Shown in pieces: positions 18,227 to 27,130 of a stretch of DNA of 64,000 nt. Both the position numbers and the translations under genes were made by a program. The stretch is from Verrucomicrobiota bacterium. Its GTDB lineage: Bacteria > Verrucomicrobiota > Verrucomicrobiia > Limisphaerales > UBA9464. The notes under the pieces were generated by a model. That model did not search any database. It was not told where the DNA came from and saw only the letters and a program-made list of their open reading frames with translations. The DNA lies in contig CANIZL010000016.1 in assembly GCA_947471985.1 (NCBI GenBank), positions 1 to 64,000 on the forward strand, read 5' to 3'. Positions within the stretch are counted from its first letter, which is position 1; every line of letters begins with the position of its first letter.

Positions 18227-18661
18227 ATGAAGACATTTCTTCCTAAAGTTGATGTTCAGCGCCGTGGTTGGCGGGTTATTGACGCCCAAGGCGCAGTCCT
18301 TGGCCGTCTGGCCGTTCAAGTCGCCGACGCGTTACGGGGCAAGGACAAGCCCGTTTTTACTCCGCATCTTGATGCCGGCGACTTCGTTGTCGTCGTAAAC
18401 GCCGAGCAGGTCATCCTGACCGGCAAAAAAGAGACGGCCAAAGAGTACATGAGCTACTCGGGGTGGAAGGGTGGCGAACACCGCCGCACTGTCGCCCAGA
18501 TTCGGGCGGTGCACCCGGAACGGCTCATTCTGCATGCGGTCAAAGGCATGCTCCCCAAGAATCGCCTCGGCGATCGCTTGTTGACCAAGCTCAAGGTGTA
18601 CGCCGGTGGCGAACATCCCCACGCCTCCCAGCAACCGAAGACGATCACCTACGCGGGTTGA
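18227..18661 (+). CDS. rplM: 50S ribosomal protein L13
   Basis: 144 residues from the ATG at 18227, which gives the canonical start MKTFLPKVDVQRRGWRVIDA; a longer in-frame extension upstream is not conserved in L13. Core motifs LGRLAVQVADALRGKDKP, YSGWKGGEHRR and AVKGMLPKNRLGDRLLTKLK are textbook L13. It is followed 35 bases later by rpsI, the usual L13-S9 operon. A TTGACG at 18173-18178 with a weak CACTCT 17 bases on might be the promoter, but I am not confident of it. Confidence 0.97.
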   Translation: MKTFLPKVDVQRRGWRVIDAQGAVLGRLAVQVADALRGKDKPVFTPHLDAGDFVVVVNAEQVILTGKKETAKEYMSYSGWKGGEHRRTVAQIRAVHPERLILHAVKGMLPKNRLGDRLLTKLKVYAGGEHPHASQQPKTITYAG

Positions 18662-18696
18662 TCCAGTTCGATCACTTCTAATCTCGTATTATTTCC

Positions 18697-19089
18697 ATGT
18701 CTTCCTCCGCGAATCTCGGCACCGGTCGACGCAAGACCGCGACTGCCCGTATCCGTATCTCCGTCGGCACCGGCAAGTTCACCGTCAACGGTCGCCCGCT
18801 CGAAAACTACTTCACGGTCGAGCAGCACCGGGGCACGGTGCTCCAGCCGTTTGTGGTCACGGCCACCACGGGCAAATTCGATGTGGCGGCTAATGTCGCC
18901 GGCGGCGGCCCCAGCGGCCAAGCCGGTGCGGTGCGCCACGGCATCGCTCGTGCGCTGCTCACCGTCGATCCGAACTTCCGCCCGCTGCTCAAGGCGGACG
19001 GTCTCCTGACGCGCGATAGCCGTATGCGGGAACGTAAGAAGTACGGTCAGCCCGGCGCCCGCAAGCGCTTCCAGTTCAGCAAGCGCTGA
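18697..19089 (+). CDS. rpsI: 30S ribosomal protein S9
   Basis: 130 residues. [14 protein letters not shown] at the N-terminus, [19 protein letters not shown] in the middle and the C-terminal [17 protein letters not shown] are hallmarks of S9, whose tail reaches the decoding centre. It forms the rplM-rpsI operon and is followed by a strong intrinsic terminator. Confidence 0.97.
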   Translation: MSSSANLGTGRRKTATARIRISVGTGKFTVNGRPLENYFTVEQHRGTVLQPFVVTATTGKFDVAANVAGGGPSGQAGAVRHGIARALLTVDPNFRPLLKADGLLTRDSRMRERKKYGQPGARKRFQFSKR

Positions 19090-19121
19090 GCCGGTTGTCT
19101 CCTACGGCCGCTCATCGGTCG

Positions 19122-19150
19122 AAAAACCGCGCCTTCGGGCGCGGTTTTTT
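19122..19150 (+). terminator. Intrinsic terminator after rpsI
   Basis: Stem AAAACCGCGCC / GGCGCGGTTTT around a TTCG tetraloop, followed by a T run. The A run on the other side makes it usable in both directions. Confidence 0.92.
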
Positions 19151-19281
19151 CATTTCCGGCTGCCGTTCGATCTGGCGGTTTGTTGGTGGAAAGCGCCGAT
19201 TTCTGCAACCGGACCTCCCTCCACCGGGTTTTACCGTCGTCGCCACACGATGGGTGTGCGGCGACGACGACAATTCCTCCC

Positions 19282-19494
19282 ATGAAATTCCTGACGCTCT
19301 TTCTGTTGTGGTGCGTGCTCTTCGCCTTGAGTTGGCCAGTAGCCGTGCTGGCCGTGCTCCTATTTCCGTTTGTTTGGCTGCTTTGCCTGCCCTTCCGTCT
19401 CGTCGGTATCGCGGTGGGCGCCGTCTTCTCGTTGCTCCAAGCCTTGTTGTTTTTGCCGGCGCGCCTCTTGGGACAGCGACCTCGTCGAGCCTGA
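19282..19494 (+). CDS. Small hydrophobic membrane protein, unknown
   Basis: 70 residues from the ATG at 19282. Nearly all hydrophobic, with one long or two close membrane spans (MKFLTLFLLWCVLFALSW, then VLAVLLFPFVWLLC) and an amphipathic end rich in Leu, Phe and Arg. No family recognised. A short ORF could arise by chance in GC-rich DNA, but the clear ATG and the strong hydrophobic pattern favour a real small membrane protein. Confidence 0.5.
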   Translation: MKFLTLFLLWCVLFALSWPVAVLAVLLFPFVWLLCLPFRLVGIAVGAVFSLLQALLFLPARLLGQRPRRA

Positions 19495-19552
19495 TCAAGA
19501 AGACCGCGTGATCGAAACTCGATTCCGGGATGGCAACCAACATGTTTCCCGA

Positions 19553-20575
19553 GTGAGTCCCATCTCTTGGAAGTCTTGGCACCCGCGGCTCGCGTCGCAG
19601 GTCATGGCCTGCTTGATTTGCGGATTACTCAGTCTCCTCGGTGACGGTCCGGCCACACCTTTACGTTTTTTAACGGGCGATACCTTCGTTCATGATCCGT
19701 CCACCATCCTCTCTGAAAACGGGCGCTACCATCTCTTTGGCACCGGACGTGGACTGAGCACGAAATCCTCCGCCGATCTGGTTCACTGGACGGCCAGCGC
19801 GCCGGTTTTCGTGGATCCACCGGCGTGGACCACGCAATTAGTGCCCGAATACCACGGCCACACTTGGGCGCCCGACGTGGTCCGAATCCAAAATCGCCAC
19901 TTTCTCTACTACTCCGTTTCGTCCTTCGGCAAACAAGTCTCCGCGATCGGCCTGATGACCAGTCCGACGCTCGATCCCAAGTTCCCCACCACCCGGTGGA
20001 TGGACGCCGGCCCGGTGGTGTCCTCGACGAATGGAAGTCCCTTCAATGCCATTGATCCCAGCGCTTTCCTCGACCGTGACGGGCGGCTTTGGCTGGCCTT
20101 CGGATCGTTCTGGAAAGGGATCCATCTGGTGCAATTGGATCCCCAAACCGGATTGCGTCGGAGCGACGATACCGCCGTCCATCGACTGGCGTGGCATGGA
20201 TCGATCGAGGCCCCCACGCTGACGCGGCACGGGGATTTCTATTACCTCTTCGTTAATTGGGGGCGTTGCTGCCAGGGCACCAACAGCACCTATGAAGTGC
20301 GGGTGGGACGAAGTCGGAGCGTCACGGGTCCGTACCTGGATGAGCAGGATCAGGATCTGGTTCGTGGCGGCGGAAAACTTTTTTTGGAAACCCAGGGCCG
20401 ATTCATCGGCCCTGGGCACATTGGGCTGCTGGAGGGGACGACGTCGTCGGACACGTCCGTGTTCAGCTACCACTATTACGATGGCGAGTCCGCCGGCCGT
20501 TCGCGCCTGGGATTGGCGACGCTCCGCTGGCGGGACGACGGCTGGCCGGTGGTGGTCCAGGCATCGAATCCGTAA
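19553..20575 (+). CDS. GH43 family arabinanase-like glycoside hydrolase, secreted
   Basis: About 340 residues. The start is uncertain: a GTG at 19553 gives an N-terminus with Lys/Arg before the hydrophobic stretch (VMACLICGLLSLL), while an ATG at 19604 would leave no basic n-region. The five-bladed GH43 catalytic residues are visible in order: Asp in VHDPSTIL, Asp in NAIDPSAFLD and Glu in SIEAPTLT. NWGRCCQGTNSTYEVRVGRS and VTGPYLD are typical of endo-1,5-alpha-L-arabinanases (subfamily 5-like). It likely attacks plant or algal arabinan outside the cytoplasm. No transporter or other CAZyme is adjacent. Confidence 0.85.
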   Translation: MSPISWKSWHPRLASQVMACLICGLLSLLGDGPATPLRFLTGDTFVHDPSTILSENGRYHLFGTGRGLSTKSSADLVHWTASAPVFVDPPAWTTQLVPEYHGHTWAPDVVRIQNRHFLYYSVSSFGKQVSAIGLMTSPTLDPKFPTTRWMDAGPVVSSTNGSPFNAIDPSAFLDRDGRLWLAFGSFWKGIHLVQLDPQTGLRRSDDTAVHRLAWHGSIEAPTLTRHGDFYYLFVNWGRCCQGTNSTYEVRVGRSRSVTGPYLDEQDQDLVRGGGKLFLETQGRFIGPGHIGLLEGTTSSDTSVFSYHYYDGESAGRSRLGLATLRWRDDGWPVVVQASNP

Positions 20576-20611
20576 AGAAGCCGCCGCTCCACAGCCGGCC
20601 CGTGGGCGACG

Positions 20612-22711
20612 CTATTCGGACCGAACGCGATACTCCTGCGCCTTGAGATTCGCCAAACGGGAATCGCGAACGGTGACCTTGCCCCCGGCGGGCACCACGG
20701 CTGAGCCCACGGTGGTCCAGCCGGCGACCAGGTCTGAGGCCTCAAGTTTAATGGTGTGTCCCACTGCGCCGGTGACGTCCACCTCAAAGCGAGCGTCGGC
20801 AGCGACCCGATATCCGGTGATGATCGGGCTGCTGTTCGGCGTCCCACCGCCCGAGGTTTTGATGTTGAAGCGGGTCGCTTTATTGAAGGCGCTCAGGGTT
20901 ACCATCGCTGGCGCAGCGTTGCTCTTGAAATCGCCGATGTGACTGAAGGTAAGTTCCACCGGATAGATTTTCGCCGGCTTCAGCAGATTGGCTGGAAGGG
21001 TGACGGATGTCGCAGTGACGGCGAGGGGCTTGGGGGGGGTGGCGCACTCGTCCGGCAAATGCAGGACGATTTGGCCGAGGTCATCGTAAATCGTGATTTC
21101 GATCCGATCATTGGCGGTGGGGTTGAGAAAGGGATCCCAGGATAGGGTGAACGCCGCTGCGGCATTGATGGCCTGCGCCGGGTCGAAGTTGGAATTATGG
21201 GGTGTGTTGGAGCCATTTCCCACGGTCACGCTCTGAGTGCTCTTGGTGCCGCCGGTCAGGGTGATTTCGCTGCTGTAGGCTCCGTTGGGGTAGGCGGCGA
21301 TCAGGGCGGTCTCGGAGGGAAACGAGTCGATGAGGAAGAATTGCCCGAATTGAGACGTCAGGGTTTTGCGGGCTCCGCCGGGCAGAATCGCCACCGCGGC
21401 AGAGACACTTAAGCCCGAGGGAGAGAAGCTGCAGAGGAACGTGGCAGCAGTGTCGTCCACGCCGTTGAGGACCGGCGCCGGCGCCGCTGCGGAGGTTTGC
21501 GTGTAGTAGGCGAGTCGGGCGAGGAAGAACGAATTCACCCGGCCTTCGGTGCCATTCTGGCAGGGATTCGTGGATCCTCCGGCGCTCGTGAAGAACTGAC
21601 CGGCCAGATTGTTGCCTCCCAGTGGATTGCCGGCGAGGTCCGCGAACCCGGACCCGACCAGTTGCCACGTGATGGAGGTTGAGGGGGGAAATCCACCCGG
21701 ATAGGTGCAGGTTAACGACTTGCCGTCCACCGACCACGCATAGGTAAAGGTGCCGACATTCGGCGGGCCGAACCAGTTGATCAGTTTCAGCGGCTTCATG
21801 GCTTCACTGAAGTTGAAAATCACGGGTGTGGACGGCGAAACGCCGATGGAACCCAGGGTGGGCGAGACGCTCAACAGGGTGGGTGCGGTGGTGTCGCCGC
21901 CCCCGCCTCCGCTGTCGGCGTGGACCTTCAGTGGAAACGTCGTTCGCGCGCCGTACGCCGCCAATCCGGTGGCTCCGGGGACCAGCTGAGTTTCCCGGGC
22001 GGTGACGTTGACGAAATCAATCTCCCCTTCAATGGCGCCCGTCTCCGGGAGGATGTTGGCCGGGATGCTGTGGGTAATGGTAGTGCCGCTCAGCGCCCCC
22101 AGTTGCCAGGGAAAGGGGCTGGAATAGACCAGATTGCCGTCCACCCGAACCAATACCACCACATAATCCGCGGCGTCGAGCTGGGCCGGTTTGGTCCATT
22201 GCAGCGCGAAGGGCTGTGCCCGGTTGATATCCTGCGCGGCGGCGAAATTCGCCAGCCCCGGGGCGGTGGGATAGGCGTCACCCGTGAGGACGAGCTGGCT
22301 GTTGACCGGCTGCCCCATGGAATTGAACAGCTGGAAGGCATACGTCCCGTTGGGATTGGCGGAATCGAGCGCACTCTGACTGGATTCGGTCGAGGTGGAA
22401 TCCAGCAGCTGGGGGTCATCGCCATTTTCCGACAGGCCGGAAGGCAAACCGCCCGGGCCGGTTACCAAGCCGAACAGGAGCGCGCCCGCGGTCGACTGAT
22501 AGGCATGGGTATAGAAGCCATAATCGGTCGGTGAGGGCGGGCTGCCGGGCAGGGCGCCGGTCTGTTCGAAGGCGCGGAATTTGGTGACGCCGTAGTTGGT
22601 GAGATCAGCGGCCGGCAGCGCCTGACTCACAAGGGTCGCTGCGGCGATCGCGAAGGGGATCCGACCCCAACGGCGGACGGAGGGAAAAGTGGAAGAACGG
22701 GAAGTTTTCAT
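20612..22711 (-). CDS. Secreted Ig-like (Big_5) protein with internal duplication
   Basis: 699 residues from the ATG at 22711, where a signal peptide begins (basic MKTSRSSTFPSVRRWGR, hydrophobic to ALPAAD). A Big_5 Ig-like domain sits near the middle (APTLLSVSPTLGSIGV, then FNFSEAM). On either side are two related ~180-residue units: both contain PNGxY, TGG/TGD, NFxxAQxIN, an LxW, and PANxLxP. So the protein is a duplicated module around an Ig domain. The C-terminus ends in a Trp/YRVR module shared with other secreted proteins here. It is probably a cell-surface or extracellular structural protein; no enzyme motif seen. It is convergent with the GH43 gene. Confidence 0.8.
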   Translation of the reverse strand: MKTSRSSTFPSVRRWGRIPFAIAAATLVSQALPAADLTNYGVTKFRAFEQTGALPGSPPSPTDYGFYTHAYQSTAGALLFGLVTGPGGLPSGLSENGDDPQLLDSTSTESSQSALDSANPNGTYAFQLFNSMGQPVNSQLVLTGDAYPTAPGLANFAAAQDINRAQPFALQWTKPAQLDAADYVVVLVRVDGNLVYSSPFPWQLGALSGTTITHSIPANILPETGAIEGEIDFVNVTARETQLVPGATGLAAYGARTTFPLKVHADSGGGGGDTTAPTLLSVSPTLGSIGVSPSTPVIFNFSEAMKPLKLINWFGPPNVGTFTYAWSVDGKSLTCTYPGGFPPSTSITWQLVGSGFADLAGNPLGGNNLAGQFFTSAGGSTNPCQNGTEGRVNSFFLARLAYYTQTSAAAPAPVLNGVDDTAATFLCSFSPSGLSVSAAVAILPGGARKTLTSQFGQFFLIDSFPSETALIAAYPNGAYSSEITLTGGTKSTQSVTVGNGSNTPHNSNFDPAQAINAAAAFTLSWDPFLNPTANDRIEITIYDDLGQIVLHLPDECATPPKPLAVTATSVTLPANLLKPAKIYPVELTFSHIGDFKSNAAPAMVTLSAFNKATRFNIKTSGGGTPNSSPIITGYRVAADARFEVDVTGAVGHTIKLEASDLVAGWTTVGSAVVPAGGKVTVRDSRLANLKAQEYRVRSE

Positions 22712-22815
22712 GAGGTAAAAGTCGCACCGGGCAAGCCGGTGGGAATTCAGCCAGTCAAATCTACTGGGTACCGTCACCCGAGGATGAGCGAAGCCGATCC
22801 GGCCGGTACGTAGCC

Positions 22816-22843
22816 ATCGTATCCAGCGGCAGGGGTTGGTCAA
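22816..22843 (-). promoter_or_regulatory. Probable sigma70-type promoter for the Ig-like protein gene
   Basis: Read on the minus strand: TTGACC, 16-base spacer, TACGAT. It lies 105 bases before the ATG at 22711 and points toward it. It is one of the better sigma70 matches in the window. Confidence 0.45.
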
Positions 22844-22871
22844 GCACCCATCCGCGCCCGTCCAACCGCGA

Positions 22872-23903
22872 TCAGGTTGGGCGCACTTCGGCGACCCACG
22901 GCTGGTTCGCCAAGTACCACTGAACCGTTTCTCGAATACCGGTCTCGAAGGTGTAGGCGGGGCGCCAGCCCAGTTCCCGTTCGATCTTCGACGCATCGAT
23001 GGCATAACGGCGGTCATGCCCCGGGCGGTCCTTCACAAAGGTGATCAACGAACGGGAATTACCCTCCGCCCCGGGAGCCAATTCGTCGATGAGGTCGCAG
23101 ATCAACTGCACGATGTGGAGGTTGGCGCATTCGTTGTGGCCGCCAACGTTGTAGGTCTCACCGGTCCGGCCGCGCTGACACACCTGCCAGAGGGCCTCGG
23201 CGTGGTCGCGCACGTAGAGCCAGTCCCGGACGTTTAAGCCATCGCCGTAGACGGGGATGGACTGGCGGGCGAGCACCTTCTGGATGACTACCGGGATCAG
23301 CTTTTCCGGAAATTGAAACGGCCCGTAGTTGTTGGAGCAGTTGGTGGTGACCACCGGCAAGCCGTAGGTGTGGTGGTAGGCGCGTACGAGCAGGTCACTG
23401 GACGCCTTGCTCGCGGAATACGGGGAGTTGGGGGCGTACGGGGTCGTCTCCGTGAACAGACCGGTGGCACCCAGGGAACCGTAAACTTCATCGGTGGAAA
23501 CGTGGTGAAAACGGCATTGATCGGGTCCGCGTCGCAGCGGTGATTGCGGATTCAGCCACGCATCCCGCACTGCCTCCAGCAGATTGAAGGTGCCCAGAAT
23601 GTTCGTCGTAATGAAATCACCCGGTCCGGAGATGGAGCGGTCGACATGCGATTCCGCCGCCAGATGCAGCACATGAGTGATGGCGTGTTGGCGCACCACG
23701 CGGACCACGCCGTCCTTGTCGCGCAGGTCCACCTTTTCAAAGGCGTACTTCGGGTGCCGTTCAACCGCGCGGAGATTCGCCAGGTGGCCGGCATAGGTGA
23801 GGGCATCCAGATTGACGAGCCGGGTGATTTCCGGGCGGTCGATGACGTGTTGGATGAGGTTGGAGCCGATAAACCCGGCTCCGCCGGTGACGAGCAGATT
23901 CAT
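22872..23903 (-). CDS. rmlB: dTDP-glucose 4,6-dehydratase
   Basis: 343 residues, normal for RmlB. NAD-binding GGAGFIGSN (7-15). The catalytic triad lies in STDEVYG (136-142: Thr137, Asp138, Glu139), and the SDR Tyr/Lys pair in YSASK (162-166). [14 protein letters not shown] and the substrate segment [15 protein letters not shown] are characteristic. It converts dTDP-glucose to dTDP-4-keto-6-deoxyglucose, the branch point for dTDP-rhamnose and other deoxysugars. It is third in the operon rmlA, RmlD-like, rmlB, with 43 bases to the gene before it. Confidence 0.96.
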   Translation of the reverse strand: MNLLVTGGAGFIGSNLIQHVIDRPEITRLVNLDALTYAGHLANLRAVERHPKYAFEKVDLRDKDGVVRVVRQHAITHVLHLAAESHVDRSISGPGDFITTNILGTFNLLEAVRDAWLNPQSPLRRGPDQCRFHHVSTDEVYGSLGATGLFTETTPYAPNSPYSASKASSDLLVRAYHHTYGLPVVTTNCSNNYGPFQFPEKLIPVVIQKVLARQSIPVYGDGLNVRDWLYVRDHAEALWQVCQRGRTGETYNVGGHNECANLHIVQLICDLIDELAPGAEGNSRSLITFVKDRPGHDRRYAIDASKIERELGWRPAYTFETGIRETVQWYLANQPWVAEVRPT

Positions 23904-23946
23904 GAGGGGATACGCGCGTGGTTAAGGGTTGGACGGTGGCGGACGA

Positions 23947-24909
23947 TCAGGCAGCCGACTTGGTTTCCGGGATCCAGGCGCGAAGCGAGGCTTCCAGTGC
24001 CTCTTCGACCGGCCGCACCTGGACACCCGTGCCCAGCAGTTTGCGGGCATCCATGATGCAATTGGAGCGGGGTGTTTTGGCGGCGACGCGATAGAATTCC
24101 TCGTCGCTGGCCCAGAATTCAAAACGGCGGCTGGGTTTAAGGATCCGTTCGATCATCCCAATCACTTCGCGAGTGGTGACGAATCCGGGGTTGGTGACGT
24201 TGTAGGTGCCAAACGGCGCCCGCCGATCCCACAGATCGAGGCACGCGCGGGCGAAGTCGCCGAGATGCGATACCGAATTGGCGTTATCGTACACCTTGAG
24301 GTACCGCTGAACTTTGCTCAGGTAATTGCGGCCGCTGTCCCGGTGATCAAAGGGGATGCGCAGGCGCCAGAGGTAACCTTGCCCAACCCCGGCGACCGCT
24401 TCCTCCGCCAGCGCCTTGGTTCCGCTGTAGAAGGAGGTGGGTCCGTCGCGGAAACTGAAATTCGGTGTGTCGGTCTCGGTGAACCCGAGGAAGGCTGAGC
24501 GATCCGCCGCCAACAGGGCCCGCAGGGCTGGAGTGGTGAGGTCCTTTTCCACGCGGACCTGGCCATCCTGCCGGACCTTGGCCCCGGCATAAATGCAACC
24601 GCTGGAGACGTGCCCCCAGGGAAGCCCGGCCGCGGTGCACGCATGGGCGATGGTCTGGGCCAGAAGTGTGTTGCCGGCGAGGGTGTCTGCTTTGTGATCC
24701 TCGCAGGCGTCGACGTTGGGTTTCCCGGTGTATCCGGCGCAGTTGATCACCAGCTCCGGCCGGTGCTCGCGCAGGAATTTCAGGAAGGGATCGAACCGGG
24801 TGTAATCCAGAGTGCTGCGGGACAGGGTGGTAAAGTCCCGGCCGCGGGCGGTCAGTTCGCGGACGAATTGCTGGCCGACGTAGCCCGTGGCGCCAAGTAG
24901 CAGAAGCAT
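23947..24909 (-). CDS. RmlD-like NAD(P)-dependent sugar-nucleotide reductase
   Basis: 320 residues from the ATG at 24909 (MLLLLGATGYVGQQFVREL); longer in-frame readings have no family support. Rossmann motif GATGYVGQ, VINCAGYTG, HVSSGCIYAG, and YSGTK (161-165) as the SDR Tyr-Lys pair. It belongs to the extended SDR/RmlD superfamily, but is longer than typical RmlD (near 300) and has inserts such as the ALRALLAADRSAFLGFTETD region. So it may reduce a different 4-keto sugar than dTDP-4-keto-rhamnose. Its position between rmlA and rmlB argues for action on a dTDP-4-keto-6-deoxy sugar. A simple epimerase role is possible. Confidence 0.82.
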   Translation of the reverse strand: MLLLLGATGYVGQQFVRELTARGRDFTTLSRSTLDYTRFDPFLKFLREHRPELVINCAGYTGKPNVDACEDHKADTLAGNTLLAQTIAHACTAAGLPWGHVSSGCIYAGAKVRQDGQVRVEKDLTTPALRALLAADRSAFLGFTETDTPNFSFRDGPTSFYSGTKALAEEAVAGVGQGYLWRLRIPFDHRDSGRNYLSKVQRYLKVYDNANSVSHLGDFARACLDLWDRRAPFGTYNVTNPGFVTTREVIGMIERILKPSRRFEFWASDEEFYRVAAKTPRSNCIMDARKLLGTGVQVRPVEEALEASLRAWIPETKSAA

Positions 24910-24944
24910 GCGAAGAGGAGTAAAGGGTGGGGCGCGGGAGAAAA

Positions 24945-25814
24945 TTATCGCTGGGCTTCGGCCACCACATTGGCGAGGTACTCGCGGTACTCGCACCGGG
25001 GTAGTTTGTCCACCAGGGCAGTAAGTTGGGCGAGTGAGATGAAGCCGCGACGGAAGGCGGCTTCCTCGGGGCAGCCGATCTTAATGCCCTGCCGCTTCTC
25101 GATGGTCTGCACGTAGGCGCTGGCTTCGTGGAGGCTGCTGCTGGTGCCGGCGTCCAGCCACGCGAAACCGCGGTTCAGGGTATAAACTCGCAGCGATCCG
25201 CGGCGCAGATACTCCACATTCACGTCGGTGATCTCCAATTCACCGCGGGCGCTGGGCTTCAGGTCGCGGGCCAGTGCCACGATGCTGTTGTCGTAGATGT
25301 ACAAGCCGGGCACCGCGTAGTTGGACTTCGGTTGCTTCGGCTTCTCCTCAATGGACACCGCCCGGCCCGCAGCGTCGAACTCCACCACGCCATAGCGCTC
25401 CGGATCGGTGACGTGATAGCCGAAGATGACGGCTCCCGAGCTGAAATCACTGAACGCCCGGCTGAAGGTGTCACCTCCGTAAAAAATATTGTCACCGAGG
25501 ATCAGAGTGACGGGATCGTTGCCGATGAAACTGTCGGCGATCCGGAATGCTTGGGCGATGCCTTCGGGTCGGGATTGTTCCCGGTACTCAATCTGCAGGC
25601 CCCAGGCCGAGCCGTCGCCGAGCAGTTGGCGGAATCGCGGCAGATCGTGCGGCGTGGAAATGAGGCAGAACTCCCGGACCCCGCCTTCGATGAGCGTGGT
25701 CAACGGATAGTAAACCATCGGCTTGTCGTAAACCGGTTGGAGCTGCTTCGAAGCGACGAGTGTCAGCGGGTACAACCGCGAGCCCGCACCGCCGGCGAGA
25801 ATGATGCCTTTCAT
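24945..25814 (-). CDS. rmlA: Glucose-1-phosphate thymidylyltransferase
   Basis: 289 residues from the ATG at 25814, giving MKGIILAGGAGSRLYPLT, the canonical start and nucleotide-binding loop. SKQLQPVYDKPMVYYPL, LGDNIFYG and AWLDAGTSSSLHEAS are classic RmlA motifs, covering dTTP and sugar-phosphate binding and the metal Asp. It makes dTDP-glucose from glucose-1-phosphate and dTTP, feeding rmlB downstream. It starts the three-gene dTDP-sugar operon, 105 bases after bioD. The sugar probably goes to the large glycan locus at the left of the window, which is inference. Confidence 0.96.
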   Translation of the reverse strand: MKGIILAGGAGSRLYPLTLVASKQLQPVYDKPMVYYPLTTLIEGGVREFCLISTPHDLPRFRQLLGDGSAWGLQIEYREQSRPEGIAQAFRIADSFIGNDPVTLILGDNIFYGGDTFSRAFSDFSSGAVIFGYHVTDPERYGVVEFDAAGRAVSIEEKPKQPKSNYAVPGLYIYDNSIVALARDLKPSARGELEITDVNVEYLRRGSLRVYTLNRGFAWLDAGTSSSLHEASAYVQTIEKRQGIKIGCPEEAAFRRGFISLAQLTALVDKLPRCEYREYLANVVAEAQR

Positions 25815-25919
25815 GAGCGGCCGGACGATAAGGGAATAGTTGCGGTGCGCGAGTCGAGGATGCGGGGGTATTTTTGGGGCCGATGGCGGCGATCTTCCCA
25901 CCGGTTGGATGCCCGCTGG

Positions 25920-26609
25920 CTATCGTGGAGGGATTCCCAGTTCCAGGATCAATCGATCCAGGCGGGCCAAGAGATCCGCATGGGGGCGAAGTAGTTGGTG
26001 GGCCGTGCAGCGGGGCAGGGGATGGATCCGGTCCGCCCCGATGCGCTCGCCCAGCAGGAGCGGATTGGAAGCGCTGGAGGCGTCGGGCTGGACGGGATCG
26101 AAGAGTACCCAGCGGGCGCGGGCGCGGGCGGACCGGGGCAGGGCTTCCAGGGTGAGCCAGGCCTCGTTGAGCACGCCCAAGCGGTTGACGGTGACCACCA
26201 ACGGTGCGGCGTCGAGGGCGGTCAGCAGTCTCCGGGAATCGAAATCGTCCCCCAGGGGACTCAGCAAGCCCCCCCCGCCCTCCACCAAAGTGACTCCCGT
26301 TCGGCAAGCGTGTCGCCGGAGGTGCGCGCAAACCTCGGCCAACTGGAGGCTCACGCCCGCCGCGCGGGCCGCTTCCCGGGGAGTAGTAGCCGTTTCAAAC
26401 CACCAAGGATTGACCACCGAGAGGGGCATTTGCCGACGCTGGGCCCGCCATAGCGCCTGAGCGTCTGATCGACCGCCGGAACACACGGGCTTGAAGGCGT
26501 GCACGGGATGGCCCAGTTGCACCAAGCGCCGCACCAGCAGTGTGGCCAGCACGGTCTTCCCCACGTCGGTACCCGTACCGGTGATCAGGAGGGTGAGGGG
26601 CAGGGCCAC
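25920..26609 (-). CDS. bioD: Dethiobiotin synthase
   Basis: 229 residues from a GTG at 26609. P-loop TGTDVGKT (12-19), AFKPVCSGG with the substrate Lys, and VEGGGGLLSPL are the BioD active-site features (ATP, CO2 and DAPA binding). It carries out the ATP-dependent closure of the ureido ring in biotin synthesis. No other bio gene is nearby. It lies 27 bases after the YcfL-like lipoprotein gene on the same strand and so may be co-transcribed with an envelope operon, an unusual placement. Confidence 0.93.
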   Translation of the reverse strand: MALPLTLLITGTGTDVGKTVLATLLVRRLVQLGHPVHAFKPVCSGGRSDAQALWRAQRRQMPLSVVNPWWFETATTPREAARAAGVSLQLAEVCAHLRRHACRTGVTLVEGGGGLLSPLGDDFDSRRLLTALDAAPLVVTVNRLGVLNEAWLTLEALPRSARARARWVLFDPVQPDASSASNPLLLGERIGADRIHPLPRCTAHQLLRPHADLLARLDRLILELGIPPR

Positions 26610-26636
26610 GGATTCGTGGGCGCTTGTCCGACGCGG

Positions 26637-27101
26637 TTAGCGGGCTTCGCGGATCCGGATCGTGTAGCCCTTAGCCCGGTCGTTCATCGAGGTGAATCGC
26701 AGGGTTTCCTGGGCGTTCTCGGTGAGAATGACGTTCTGCCACGGCGTTTCCTCCACGGCGAAACCGCTGACGTCCTTGAACACGCACTGCGACTGGACCT
26801 GAATCCGGCGGGAAAGTCGATTACGCACGTTGATGCCGACCTCCAGCCGTCCGTCTTCCAACGGGTGTTCAAGCAGGCTGTTATAGGTGACGCTGCGTTG
26901 AGCCCGATAATCCATCAACGCGACCTTGGAGGTCTGTTCCACATTATAGCGGTCGGTGTTGCGGGCGGTATAGGCCCCACCCTCGTGACCGGTCACCACC
27001 GCGTGGGTGGTGCTGCCGACGGCCTCGCCGACCGGGCGGCACGCAGCCAGGGTGGTCACCAGGGCGAGAGTGCAGGTATGGAGCGCAAGTTTGGAATTCA
27101 T
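26637..27101 (-). CDS. YcfL-like (DUF1425) lipoprotein
   Basis: 154 residues from the ATG at 27101. MNSKLALHTCTLALVTTLAAC is a lipoprotein signal (lipobox LAAC). The mature part has one beta-rich domain (RLEVGINVRNRLSRRIQVQ, then WQNVILTENAQETLRF) resembling the YcfL family. In Escherichia coli ycfL lies beside lpoB; the same neighbourhood is kept here with an LpoB-like gene two genes upstream, which strengthens the call. Likely periplasmic face of the outer membrane, linked to peptidoglycan synthesis control. Confidence 0.8.
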   Translation of the reverse strand: MNSKLALHTCTLALVTTLAACRPVGEAVGSTTHAVVTGHEGGAYTARNTDRYNVEQTSKVALMDYRAQRSVTYNSLLEHPLEDGRLEVGINVRNRLSRRIQVQSQCVFKDVSGFAVEETPWQNVILTENAQETLRFTSMNDRAKGYTIRIREAR

Positions 27102-27130
27102 ACGATTAAAAGCAGTTAACGGACACACGA

